From the NCBI GenBank assembly GCA_012727955.1, contig JAAYGB010000036.1, forward strand, positions 1-64,000: 64,000 nucleotides of DNA. The letters run 5' to 3'. Origin of the DNA: Bacillota bacterium. GTDB taxonomy: Bacteria; Bacillota; Limnochordia; DTU087; JAAYGB01. Below are positions 31,015 through 38,668 of the stretch, one piece after another. Under the pieces are notes generated by a model. It was not told where the DNA came from and ran no database searches. It was given only the letters and a program-made list of their open reading frames with translations. A program made the translations under genes and the position numbers. The first letter of the stretch is position 1. Every line of letters starts with the position of its first letter.

Positions 31015-31503
31015 ATGTGGTTTGGTAGTTATCTTCTCTTGTCCTTGGTGGCTGTACTGCTGCAGATGACGGTGTTTCCCACCTGGTTTGGCCCCTTTCG
31101 CCCCGACCTAATTACCGTTATCACCATCGGCGTGGCTTTGCATCGCGGGCCCAAGCTCGGGGCCGGGGCAGGAATCATCGGAGGGATGATCACGGATTTA
31201 TTGACGGGGTATTTCCTGGGCATGGCTGCCCTGACCAATGGGCTGGTGGGTTGGATCATTGGCCTTTTGGAACCGAAATTCTTTAAAGACAACATGATTG
31301 TGCCGATACTTACTGTAGTTGCCGGTACTTTGGTGCAGCAGGTGGGTTATTGGCTATTGATGATGGCCTTTGGCCGCACCCTACCCCTGGGTTACATTCT
31401 GACCCAGGTGATGGGACCGGTGGTCCTGTGCAATGGGCTTGTGGCATGGCCCATTTTTCTTTTAATTCGGCAGGTAGAGGATTTTCTCGCGGAAGTGCAG
31501 TGA
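31015..31503 (+). CDS. mreD: Rod-shape determining protein MreD
   Basis: A 162-residue integral membrane protein with about five hydrophobic helices, the normal size for Firmicute MreD, a partner of MreC in the Rod complex. Visible traits are the conserved FPTWFGPFRPDLI segment in the first loop and a GAGAGIIGGMITDLL motif. The start ATG 31015 follows GGGGGAG closely; longer in-frame starts overlap mreC and would add hydrophilic residues not expected in MreD. The class-B PBP gene (mrdA) often found next is absent; minC follows instead. Confidence 0.88.
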   Translation: MWFGSYLLLSLVAVLLQMTVFPTWFGPFRPDLITVITIGVALHRGPKLGAGAGIIGGMITDLLTGYFLGMAALTNGLVGWIIGLLEPKFFKDNMIVPILTVVAGTLVQQVGYWLLMMAFGRTLPLGYILTQVMGPVVLCNGLVAWPIFLLIRQVEDFLAEVQ

Positions 31504-31593
31504 ATCTCGCCCTGGGGAAGGACATCGCCGGCCGCTAGCGAAAATGTATCTGAATACAGGATCTTTATGAACTAGTTATCTACGAGGTGTGTT

Positions 31594-32244
31594 ATGGGCA
31601 AGGAATTGGTTTCACTGAAGGGAACAAAGGAGGGGTTGATCCTTGCTATAGCACCCAAGAGCGATTTTGCCGCAGTGATTGCAGCTCTGGAAGCGAAGTT
31701 AATGACAGCCAAGGACTTCTGGCGAGGAGCGACGGTGACCATTAACAGTATTCCCGCCCAGTGGACGGATCGGGAGCGGGAGCAACTCCTTGCTTTGCTG
31801 GAACAATTTGAGATGGTATTGAAGGTCAGCTTTGCTCCAGTCCAATCGCAAGCTCACACCGCAGGGGTGCTGCCGAATAACGATTGGCATCGGGCGGGAA
31901 ACAACGCCCTGATCGTGAAACGAAATCTACGCTCGGGTCAAAGGATTGTCCATGACGGCAGTTTGGTGGTAGTGGGCGACGTCAATCCCGGGGCGGAGTT
32001 AGTGGCCACCGGCGATATTATCATTTTAGGTACCCTGCGGGGAATGGCCCATGCCGGTTCTCAAGGAGATGTCACCGCGGTGGTGATGGCCCTGAGTCTC
32101 CAGCCAATGCAGCTGCGAATCGCCAACTACATATCCCGGGCTCCCGATGGCCCCATGGAAACGCCGGCATTTCCCGAGGTTGCACGAATCAGCGGTGATC
32201 GAATTGCCGTTCAGGAGTATTCACCCCTATTGTTGTTCAACTAG
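31594..32244 (+). CDS. minC: Septum-site determining protein MinC
   Basis: Inhibitor of FtsZ ring assembly, active away from midcell. The N-terminal domain (residues 1-100) is followed by the C-terminal right-handed beta helix with the clear family pattern VKRNLRSGQRIVHDGSLVVV-like repeats (GDVNPGAELVATGDIIILG and LRGMAHAGSQGD). At 216 residues it is full length. ATG 31594 follows GAGGTG. The adjacent minD and minE complete an oscillating Min system, in contrast to Bacillus subtilis, which uses DivIVA instead of MinE. Confidence 0.94.
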   Translation: MGKELVSLKGTKEGLILAIAPKSDFAAVIAALEAKLMTAKDFWRGATVTINSIPAQWTDREREQLLALLEQFEMVLKVSFAPVQSQAHTAGVLPNNDWHRAGNNALIVKRNLRSGQRIVHDGSLVVVGDVNPGAELVATGDIIILGTLRGMAHAGSQGDVTAVVMALSLQPMQLRIANYISRAPDGPMETPAFPEVARISGDRIAVQEYSPLLLFN

Positions 32245-32294
32245 ATCAGCCAGGGACTCAAGGCCTCTCAGCGACTCTGGTGTCAGGAGGTATT

Positions 32295-33098
32295 ATGATG
32301 CCTTGTAAGGTGATAACCATAACCAGTGGCAAGGGTGGAGTGGGCAAGACTACCACCACTGCGAACATCGGTACCGGTCTGGCCATGGCCGGCCATCAAG
32401 TCTGTTTAATTGACGCGGATATTGGGCTGCGTAATCTCGATGTGGTATTGGGATTGGAAAATAGGATTGTCTATGACATCACCCATGTGGCCGCAGAGCA
32501 GTGCCGCCTAAAGCAGGCACTGATTAGGGACAAGCGTACCCAGAATCTGTTTCTCCTACCGGCGCCCCAGACCAAGGAAAAGGACGCGATTAGTCCCGAG
32601 GAGATGCGGTCAGTAGTGGATATGCTCCGGGAAGAATTTGACTACATCCTCGTCGACTCTCCGGCTGGGATTGAACACGGATTTCGCAATGCCATTGCCG
32701 GGGCCGATGCTGCCATTGTTGTCACTACTCCCGAAGTTGCTGCCGTCCGGGATGCAGATCGAATTATCGGGCTTCTGGAAGCAGCAGAGATCCGAGAACA
32801 TTGGCTGGTACTCAATCGGGTCCGTCCCGACATGGTCAGACGGGGCGATATGATGGGACAAGAGGACGTCCTGGAGTTTTTGGCCATTGACTTGTTGGGA
32901 GTAGTTCCCGACGACGAGAATATTATTGTGTCCACCAACAGGGGCGAACCGGTGATCCTCGAATCCAAGAGCAAGTCTGGACAAGCCTATCGCAACATTG
33001 TTCGCAGGATTAAGGGAGAGGACGTGCCCTTCATGTCCCTTGAGGAGGACTCTTTCCTGCAGCGGATCAAACGGGTCATCGCCGGGTACAGCAGCTAA
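32295..33098 (+). CDS. minD: Septum-site determining ATPase MinD
   Basis: ParA/MinD-family ATPase that binds membrane as an ATP dimer and recruits MinC. The deviant Walker A motif KGGVGKTT has the signature Lys13 and Lys18; switch motifs DADIGLRNLD and DSPAGIEHG follow. The C-terminus ends in an amphipathic helix, FLQRIKRVIAGY, the membrane-targeting sequence. Length 267 residues. ATG 32295 or 32298 follows AGGAGG. It is followed 17 bases later by minE. Confidence 0.96.
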   Translation: MMPCKVITITSGKGGVGKTTTTANIGTGLAMAGHQVCLIDADIGLRNLDVVLGLENRIVYDITHVAAEQCRLKQALIRDKRTQNLFLLPAPQTKEKDAISPEEMRSVVDMLREEFDYILVDSPAGIEHGFRNAIAGADAAIVVTTPEVAAVRDADRIIGLLEAAEIREHWLVLNRVRPDMVRRGDMMGQEDVLEFLAIDLLGVVPDDENIIVSTNRGEPVILESKSKSGQAYRNIVRRIKGEDVPFMSLEEDSFLQRIKRVIAGYSS

Positions 33099-33115
33099 TT
33101 TAAGGAGGGGGCAGT

Positions 33116-33406
33116 GTGTTCGATTTTTTCCGACAGCTTTGGGACAAAGAGGAGAGGGCGGCGAGGGGATCCAAACAGGCAGCCAAGGAACGGCTGCAGC
33201 TGATCCTGGTACACGATCGTGCCGACATTTCGCCGCAGTTACTGGACTCTCTCAAAGAAGAATTAATCGCAGTGATCTCTAAGTATATGGAGATCGATGA
33301 CGAGGGCTTTGCTGTCGATCTTAAGCACTGCGACAGTTCCGTAGCCTTGGTGGCTAATATACCCGTGCTGAAGCTGAAACGTTCCGGTGAGAGCCCATCC
33401 CGGTAG
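33116..33406 (+). CDS. minE: Cell-division topological specificity factor MinE
   Basis: Stimulates the MinD ATPase and so drives pole-to-pole oscillation. The 96-residue protein starts with an amphipathic membrane-binding helix (FDFFRQLWDK), has the MinD-contact segment AKERLQLILVHDRADISP, and the C-terminal dimer domain with KEELIAVISKYMEID. The start is GTG 33116 behind AAGGAGGGGG. It closes the min group; a terminator follows at 33455, so rodA probably has separate or read-through transcription. Confidence 0.94.
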   Translation: MFDFFRQLWDKEERAARGSKQAAKERLQLILVHDRADISPQLLDSLKEELIAVISKYMEIDDEGFAVDLKHCDSSVALVANIPVLKLKRSGESPSR

Positions 33407-33454
33407 TGAAAAGCTCTCGGGATTAATTGATGCGTATTTCCCATGGGTGAAAAG

Positions 33455-33485
33455 AAACCTTTCCGGCTTTTGGGAAAGGTTTTTT
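33455..33485 (+). terminator. Rho-independent terminator after minE
   Basis: AAACCTTTCC (33455-33464) pairs with GGAAAGGTTT (33473-33482) with an eight-base loop and a run of Ts. It separates the mre-min transcript from rodA, whose ribosome site lies 43 bases downstream. Confidence 0.88.
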
Positions 33486-33540
33486 GTTACCAGGGGTTCG
33501 TCACGGGGCAGAATAAACTTTGAACATGGGAGGGTTGTTG

Positions 33541-34680
33541 GTGCTGGTGGACAAGAAGCTGTTGCGCAACGTGGATTGGGTCTTGGTGGCGACGATCCTA
33601 CTATTAATTGGCTTTGGGATGATTGTGATCTACAGTGCCACCAACCGTACCATAGGCCCTCTTATCGGCTCTCCCTTCTACCATGTCCGGCGCCAATTGG
33701 TGACGGCGATGGTAGGAATAGCTGGGGCGGTGGTAGTAGCTTCCGTGGACTATCGGGTTTTTGGCCGGTACTATCGGGCCATCTACTTTGCTACCTTGGG
33801 AATGTTGGTCTTAGTCTTAATTGTCGGTAACACCGTCAAGGGCACCACGGGATGGCTGCGCTTTGGCTCCTTGGGAGGAATTCAGCCTGCGGAGTTGGCC
33901 AAGCTGGCGATAATTATTACCCTGGCCCGGTACTTGGAGCTGAAGGAGAATATCGAGTCCTGGCGGGATTTGGTAGGTCCCTTTGTCCTAGTAGGGGTGA
34001 CCATGGGCTTGATTTTGCTGCAACCGGACTTTGGAACGGCCCTAGTCTTTGTCGGTATTCTCTTTGGGATGTTGTGGGTGGCCGGGGCTCCTGCTCGGTA
34101 CCTGGTAACCATTGCCCTCAGCGGATTAACGGTCTTTACCGTGGCAGCCATTCTCACCAAACAGGGGTATTTGACCATCCTCAAGCCCCACCAATTGGAT
34201 CGGCTGCTGGTGTTTTTGGACCCCTACGCCTATCGGACTGGGGCCGGTTGGAATGTAATTCAGTCGATGATCGCCATCGGGTCCGGTGGTTTCTTTGGTA
34301 AAGGGATGTTTGCAGGGTCCCAGACCCAGCTGAATTTCCTACCGGAACATCACACAGATTTCATCTTCTCCGTTGTCGGTGAGGAGTATGGGTTTATCGG
34401 CACCCTCTGTCTCTTAGGGTTATTTGCGCTGTTGTTGCAGCGGGGGCTGAAGGTGGTCCAATCCTCTAAGGATCGCTTCGGGGCCCTGTTGGCGACGGGA
34501 ATTGTATCGATGTTTTTGTTTCATATTCTGATCAATGTGGGGATGACCCTGGGGATTATGCCGGTAACGGGAATTCCCCTGCCCTTTATTAGTTTTGGGG
34601 GCAGTTCCCTGTTAACTAACCTGTTGGCCTGTGGCTTGTTGGTTGGGGTCCACATGCGAAGGCAGAAGATCCTCTTTTGA
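33541..34680 (+). CDS. rodA: RodA-type peptidoglycan glycosyltransferase (SEDS family)
   Basis: A polytopic SEDS glycosyltransferase with about ten membrane helices that polymerises lipid II for lateral wall growth. The family motifs are present: KGTTGWLRFGSLGGIQPAELAK with the key Glu/Lys region (shown in part: IQPAELAKL), LLQPDFGTALVF, FLPEHHTDFIFSVVGEE, and TGIPLPFISFGGSSL near the end. 379 residues. GTG 33541 is chosen, six bases after GGGAGGG. The HHTDFIF motif and neighbours (mre, min) favour RodA over FtsW or SpoVE. Its partner class-B PBP is not in this cluster. Confidence 0.92.
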   Translation: MLVDKKLLRNVDWVLVATILLLIGFGMIVIYSATNRTIGPLIGSPFYHVRRQLVTAMVGIAGAVVVASVDYRVFGRYYRAIYFATLGMLVLVLIVGNTVKGTTGWLRFGSLGGIQPAELAKLAIIITLARYLELKENIESWRDLVGPFVLVGVTMGLILLQPDFGTALVFVGILFGMLWVAGAPARYLVTIALSGLTVFTVAAILTKQGYLTILKPHQLDRLLVFLDPYAYRTGAGWNVIQSMIAIGSGGFFGKGMFAGSQTQLNFLPEHHTDFIFSVVGEEYGFIGTLCLLGLFALLLQRGLKVVQSSKDRFGALLATGIVSMFLFHILINVGMTLGIMPVTGIPLPFISFGGSSLLTNLLACGLLVGVHMRRQKILF

Positions 34681-34716
34681 TCAAGTAATAGGGAAATCAA
34701 AGAGTCATGGAAGTCT

Positions 34717-34763
34717 TGCGGTAAGGCAGCCCGGTGGGGTCTGTCTTACCGCATATTCGTTTT
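34717..34763 (+). terminator. Probable terminator after rodA
   Basis: A 13-bp stem (34717-34729 with 34741-34753, one G-U pair) around an 11-base loop, followed by a T-rich tail ending in TTTT. This is a strong hairpin, placed 37 bases after the rodA stop. Confidence 0.8.
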
Positions 34764-34803
34764 AGCCGCCCCATATATTGTCATCAGACGAGGGGGTGGG
34801 GCT

Positions 34804-35055
34804 GTGGAGCGCTGGTTGAGAAACCTGGTCTTTGCAGTGGTGCTGGTGCTGTTGGTGGTGCTCTTGCCCGAGACCGAGGGTACATTGCTGCATCGCTTCC
34901 AGTCAGGGTGGAGGCAGGCAGCCCAGCGAGTGGAGGAGCTTCCCCTAGGCCAATGGACCCAACAGGTGCTGGAAGGGCTCGACGGAGTTGGTTTGGGACA
35001 ATTGCTGGATCGCGTTGCCTCGTCGGCGCGCTGGATAACTTCTGCCGTACGGTAA
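34804..35055 (+). CDS. Small single-pass membrane protein, unknown; in the spoIVFA position
   Basis: An 83-residue protein not recognised by family. It has one transmembrane helix (about residues 7-22) and a 60-residue polar tail likely to form amphipathic helices, with repeated LGQ and LLxR patterns. GTG 34804 follows GAGGGGGTGGGG. It lies 34 bases before the SpoIVFB-like protease, where spoIVFA, the regulator and anchor of SpoIVFB, sits in Bacillus. It lacks the LytM-like domain of SpoIVFA and is about a third of its size. It may be a reduced functional replacement or an unrelated partner; both are inference. Confidence 0.65.
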   Translation: MERWLRNLVFAVVLVLLVVLLPETEGTLLHRFQSGWRQAAQRVEELPLGQWTQQVLEGLDGVGLGQLLDRVASSARWITSAVR

Positions 35056-35089
35056 CAGCTGGGTTGGAGGCAGTCGGGGGAATGGTGCC

Positions 35090-35968
35090 ATGATCGTTGG
35101 CAAGATACTGGGAATTAGGCTGCGCCTCAATTGGTTTTTTCTCCTGTTGCTGGGGTTAACCTGGTGGGTGGGAATCCTGCCCCAGATCCTGCTGCTCTTT
35201 GCCATCGTGTTGCTCCACGAATTCGCCCATGGGCTGGCAGCCAGGGGGTTTGGGCTCAAGGTGGAGGAAGTGGAGCTGCTTCCCTTTGGCGGAGTAGCAA
35301 GGATTTCCGATCCCTTGGAACATGATCCGGGAGTGGAGGCCACCGTTGCTATTGTAGGACCTATGACCAATTTCTTTCTTGCTCTCTGTGGAGTGATGAT
35401 TCGGCCCTATCTCGATTCTGAGCCCCTGGTGGAGTATTTTATTCAGGCCAATTTGATTCTCGGCGGTTTTAACCTGATTCCCGCGCTGCCCCTGGATGGG
35501 GGCAGGATTCTGCGGGCATATTTAACCCCAAGGCTTGGGTGGCGGCAGGCGACGGAGCAGGCGGTACGCCTAGCTAAGGTGATCAGTGTTATTCTTGTCC
35601 TGTTAGGGATTGCTCTGCTTTATACCAATCAGGTGAATGTCAGCTTGATTGTCATTGCCTTTTTTGTGTTTTTTGCCGCGGATCGAGAAAAGAACCTGGC
35701 TCCCTACACCTTTATTCGCTATCTGGTGGGAAAAAAGGAGGAGTTGACCCAACAGGGGGTGATGTCTGCCGAGCCCTTGGTGGCCCAGGCCCACGTTCCC
35801 GTCAGAGAGGTAGTGAGGAAATTCGGTCCCAAAAGGTATCATTTGGTAGCGGTGATCGATGCCGAGGGCCGAGTAGAGCAAGTGTTGAGCGAATGGGAGG
35901 TGCTCGATGTTTTCCTGGAACGGGGAGTCGACATTCCTGTGGGAGAGGCCAAACCCCCTAGCCAATGA
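35090..35968 (+). CDS. Site-2 protease, SpoIVFB-like (M50 family)
   Basis: An intramembrane zinc metalloprotease of 292 residues. The zinc motif HEFAH is at residues 43-47 and the third ligand Asp136 in ALPLDGGRI; about six hydrophobic helices surround them. A soluble C-terminal part (about 215-285) resembles a CBS domain. This architecture is that of SpoIVFB, which in Bacillus cleaves pro-sigma-K in the mother cell. Gene order (min genes upstream, rplU downstream) is the same as around spoIVFB in Bacillus. The substrate is not shown by sequence, and M50 proteases with this shape also exist in non-sporulating clades. Confidence 0.85.
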   Translation: MIVGKILGIRLRLNWFFLLLLGLTWWVGILPQILLLFAIVLLHEFAHGLAARGFGLKVEEVELLPFGGVARISDPLEHDPGVEATVAIVGPMTNFFLALCGVMIRPYLDSEPLVEYFIQANLILGGFNLIPALPLDGGRILRAYLTPRLGWRQATEQAVRLAKVISVILVLLGIALLYTNQVNVSLIVIAFFVFFAADREKNLAPYTFIRYLVGKKEELTQQGVMSAEPLVAQAHVPVREVVRKFGPKRYHLVAVIDAEGRVEQVLSEWEVLDVFLERGVDIPVGEAKPPSQ

Positions 35969-36063
35969 CCGGCGGCAGGAATGAGTCTTCCCAATGGGGA
36001 ATAATGAAGAAGGCAGATTATTGCCTATCGGTCGTGGATAGCACAGGTCAGTAATGGAGGTAT

Positions 36064-37956
36064 ATGGTGAGTAGCATTAGTCTAGAGCAATTGGATCGCA
36101 TCCTTCCCCTGGTCAGCAAGCCCGCTCGGTACACCGGAGGGGAGGTAAACGCGGTCAAGAAGGATTGGTCAAAGGTGGATGTCACCTTTGCCCTAGCCTT
36201 TCCCGACATCTATGACGTTGGTATGGGGCACCTGGGGTACAAGATTCTCTATAGTATCCTGAATCAACGGGACTATGTTGCCGCAGAGAGAGTCTATGCC
36301 CCTTGGGTTGATATGGAGGCAAAGATGCGGGAGCATGGGCTTCCCCTCTTCTCCCTGGAATCAAAGCGCCCCATCAAAGAGTTTGATCTCGTCGGTTTTA
36401 CCCTACAGTACGAACTTAGCTACACCAATATCCTCAATATGCTGGATCTGGCTGGGATTCCTCTGCGCAGCTGTGACCGCACCGAGGAGCACCCCCTGAT
36501 TATCTCTGGAGGACCCTGTAGCGTCAATCCTGAGCCCTTAGCTCCCTTTCTCGACGTAGTCTACATCGGTGATGGTGAAGAAGCCGTTCTGGAGATTGTC
36601 GATTGTTATCGGCAATGGAAACAACAGAGCGGCTCAAGACAGGCTTTGCTGCAGAGCATGGCCCAGATCCCCGGTGTTTATGTCCCGGAATTTTATCGGG
36701 TAGAATATGGTGCAGAGGGTTTCTTGCGGGAGAGAAGGGTAATAGAAGAGGGAGTTCCCGCTAGGATTACTCGTCGGGTAGTAAAGGATCTCGACGCCGC
36801 TGCCTATCCGGAGCGGTTTGTCGTACCCTTAATCGAAGTGGTTCACGACCGAGCGATGGTGGAAGTGGCCCGGGGCTGCACCCGGGGATGTCGATTCTGT
36901 CAAGCTGGGATGATCTATCGGCCGGTGCGAGAGCGCAGTCTCGAGACATTGAAAGGGCAAGTGCGGGCGTTGTTGGCAAACACAGGATACGATGAAGTAT
37001 CTTTGACCTCCCTTAGCACCGGGGATTACACCTGTATCAAAGATCTGATTATCGATTTGGTGAAGGAGTTAGGGGATGACAACGTTGCCCTGTCCCTTCC
37101 TTCGCTGCGGGTGGATTCCTTCTCCGTGGACCTGGCCCATGAAATTCAGAAGACCAGGAAGACTGGATTAACCTTTGCCCCGGAGGCGGGAACGCAACGG
37201 CTGCGGGATGTGATTAACAAGAATGTTACTGAGTCAGATTTGCTGGCCGCTGTGGAAGGGGCCTTTCGCAAAGGTTGGGACCAGATCAAGCTGTACTTCA
37301 TGATTGGATTGCCCACGGAAACCGATGAGGACATTCTCGGGATTGCTCGATTAGCCCAGCAAGTACTCCGGATGGGCCGAGAGATTCGAGGCGCCGCCGG
37401 CAAGGCAGGACGAGTCCAGGTCACTGTTAGTGTGTCTTCCTTTGTTCCTAAACCCCACACACCCTTTCAATGGGAGGCACAGGACTCTATGGCAGAACTG
37501 GAGCGCAAACAGGCACTGCTCCGGGACAATCTGCGGCATAGAGGGATAAAGTTTTCCTACCATGATGTGAAAGCCAGTTTCCTCGAGAGCGTCTTTGCCC
37601 GAGGAGATCGGCGGGTTGCCGAGGTTTTGGAAGAAGCTTGGCGTCGGGGATGTAAATTCGATTCTTGGTCAGACTATTTCCGGTTCGATTTGTGGATGGA
37701 AGCCTTCGCCGCTCAAGGAGTTGACCCCTATTGGCATGGGCCCCGGGAGCGGCAGGAAGATGAATTACTCCCCTGGGAATTTGTGGATACCGGTGTTACC
37801 CATCGGTTCTTGTTGCGGGAACGCCATCGAGGTTATCGAGCAGAAACCACCGCCGATTGTCGCTTTGATGCCTGTCCCGGCTGTGGGGTTTGTCCGGGAC
37901 TAAAAGTCGATAATCTGCTAGTGGGAGGGGCTACCGGTGGCGATCATCAGAATTAA
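36064..37956 (+). CDS. B12-binding-like radical SAM protein (TIGR03960 type)
   Basis: A 630-residue radical SAM enzyme of unknown reaction, conserved beside rng and rplU in Firmicutes. An N-terminal B12-binding-like region (about residues 1-190, FPDIYDVGMGHLGYKILYS) precedes the radical SAM core with the Fe-S ligand motif CTRGCRFC (Cys272, Cys276, Cys279). A Cys-rich ending, CRFDACPGCGVCPG, may bind another cluster (CPGCGVCPG seen). Starts ATG 36064 and GTG 36067 both serve; the latter is better spaced from GGAGG. It overlaps the next gene by 20 bases, and the two are often fused or paired in other genomes, so they likely act together. Confidence 0.85.
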   Translation: MVSSISLEQLDRILPLVSKPARYTGGEVNAVKKDWSKVDVTFALAFPDIYDVGMGHLGYKILYSILNQRDYVAAERVYAPWVDMEAKMREHGLPLFSLESKRPIKEFDLVGFTLQYELSYTNILNMLDLAGIPLRSCDRTEEHPLIISGGPCSVNPEPLAPFLDVVYIGDGEEAVLEIVDCYRQWKQQSGSRQALLQSMAQIPGVYVPEFYRVEYGAEGFLRERRVIEEGVPARITRRVVKDLDAAAYPERFVVPLIEVVHDRAMVEVARGCTRGCRFCQAGMIYRPVRERSLETLKGQVRALLANTGYDEVSLTSLSTGDYTCIKDLIIDLVKELGDDNVALSLPSLRVDSFSVDLAHEIQKTRKTGLTFAPEAGTQRLRDVINKNVTESDLLAAVEGAFRKGWDQIKLYFMIGLPTETDEDILGIARLAQQVLRMGREIRGAAGKAGRVQVTVSVSSFVPKPHTPFQWEAQDSMAELERKQALLRDNLRHRGIKFSYHDVKASFLESVFARGDRRVAEVLEEAWRRGCKFDSWSDYFRFDLWMEAFAAQGVDPYWHGPRERQEDELLPWEFVDTGVTHRFLLRERHRGYRAETTADCRFDACPGCGVCPGLKVDNLLVGGATGGDHQN

Positions 37957-38665
37957 GTATGAAAAATTGCAGCCTGTGCGGTACATCTCACATTTGGATT
38001 TGATGCGAGCCTTCGAAAGGGCGCTGCGACGGGCCCAGATGCCTATAGCCTACACACAGGGATTTCATCCTCGCCCAAAGTTCTCCCTCGCTTCGGCCTT
38101 GGCAGTGGGAATTACCAGTGAGGCAGAGTACGGGGACTTTGAATTGGTACAAGCTGTTAACCCCGAGGAGTTTGCTGCCAAGGTGAATGCTTATTTACCC
38201 GAGGGCGTCAGGATCCTAGCGGCCAGTCTGGTAGCCGAGGACACTCCGAAATTGATGGCTGTGGTGGACCGGGCCACCTATCGTTGTATCGCCAGTCCCA
38301 CCCCGGGTGTTGATATTGAGGCCGTCACAGAGGCTGCGGACCAGCTAATGGCATCACCCCAGGTGGTGATTACCAGAGAACGCAAGGGCAAAATCCGAGA
38401 AGTAGATATTAGACCCTTTCTCTTCGATATTTCAGTAGCGCCAGCTCCCGATGAGTTAACTGAGCAGGATTTAGACAAGCTGGCTATTGATTTTGAGGTG
38501 GCCTCCGGTAGTGCTGGAAACCTAAGGCCGGAGGAGCTACTGCGATTGTTACCGATTGAACCGCATCAAACTATCCACAGAACTGGGTTATTTATCACGG
38601 TGAATGGGAAACCGGAGAGCCCAATGGAAGGTATTCCAAGGGGGGTTGAGAGTGAAGGGAGTTAA
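37937..38665 (+). CDS. DUF2344/TIGR03936 radical-SAM-associated protein
   Basis: A 242-residue protein of a family seen almost only next to the TIGR03960 radical SAM gene. The N-terminal block IRIKYEKLQPVRYISHLDLMR (in part: VRYISHLDLMR) and GFHPRPKFSLASALAVGI are its signature. No catalytic residues are known. The start is GTG 37937 within the preceding gene, 20 bases before its stop, which indicates coupled translation. It is followed three bases later by rng, so it may be tied to RNA processing or ribosome assembly; this is inference from neighbourhood. Confidence 0.82.
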   Translation: MAIIRIKYEKLQPVRYISHLDLMRAFERALRRAQMPIAYTQGFHPRPKFSLASALAVGITSEAEYGDFELVQAVNPEEFAAKVNAYLPEGVRILAASLVAEDTPKLMAVVDRATYRCIASPTPGVDIEAVTEAADQLMASPQVVITRERKGKIREVDIRPFLFDISVAPAPDELTEQDLDKLAIDFEVASGSAGNLRPEELLRLLPIEPHQTIHRTGLFITVNGKPESPMEGIPRGVESEGS

Positions 38666-38668
38666 CTC

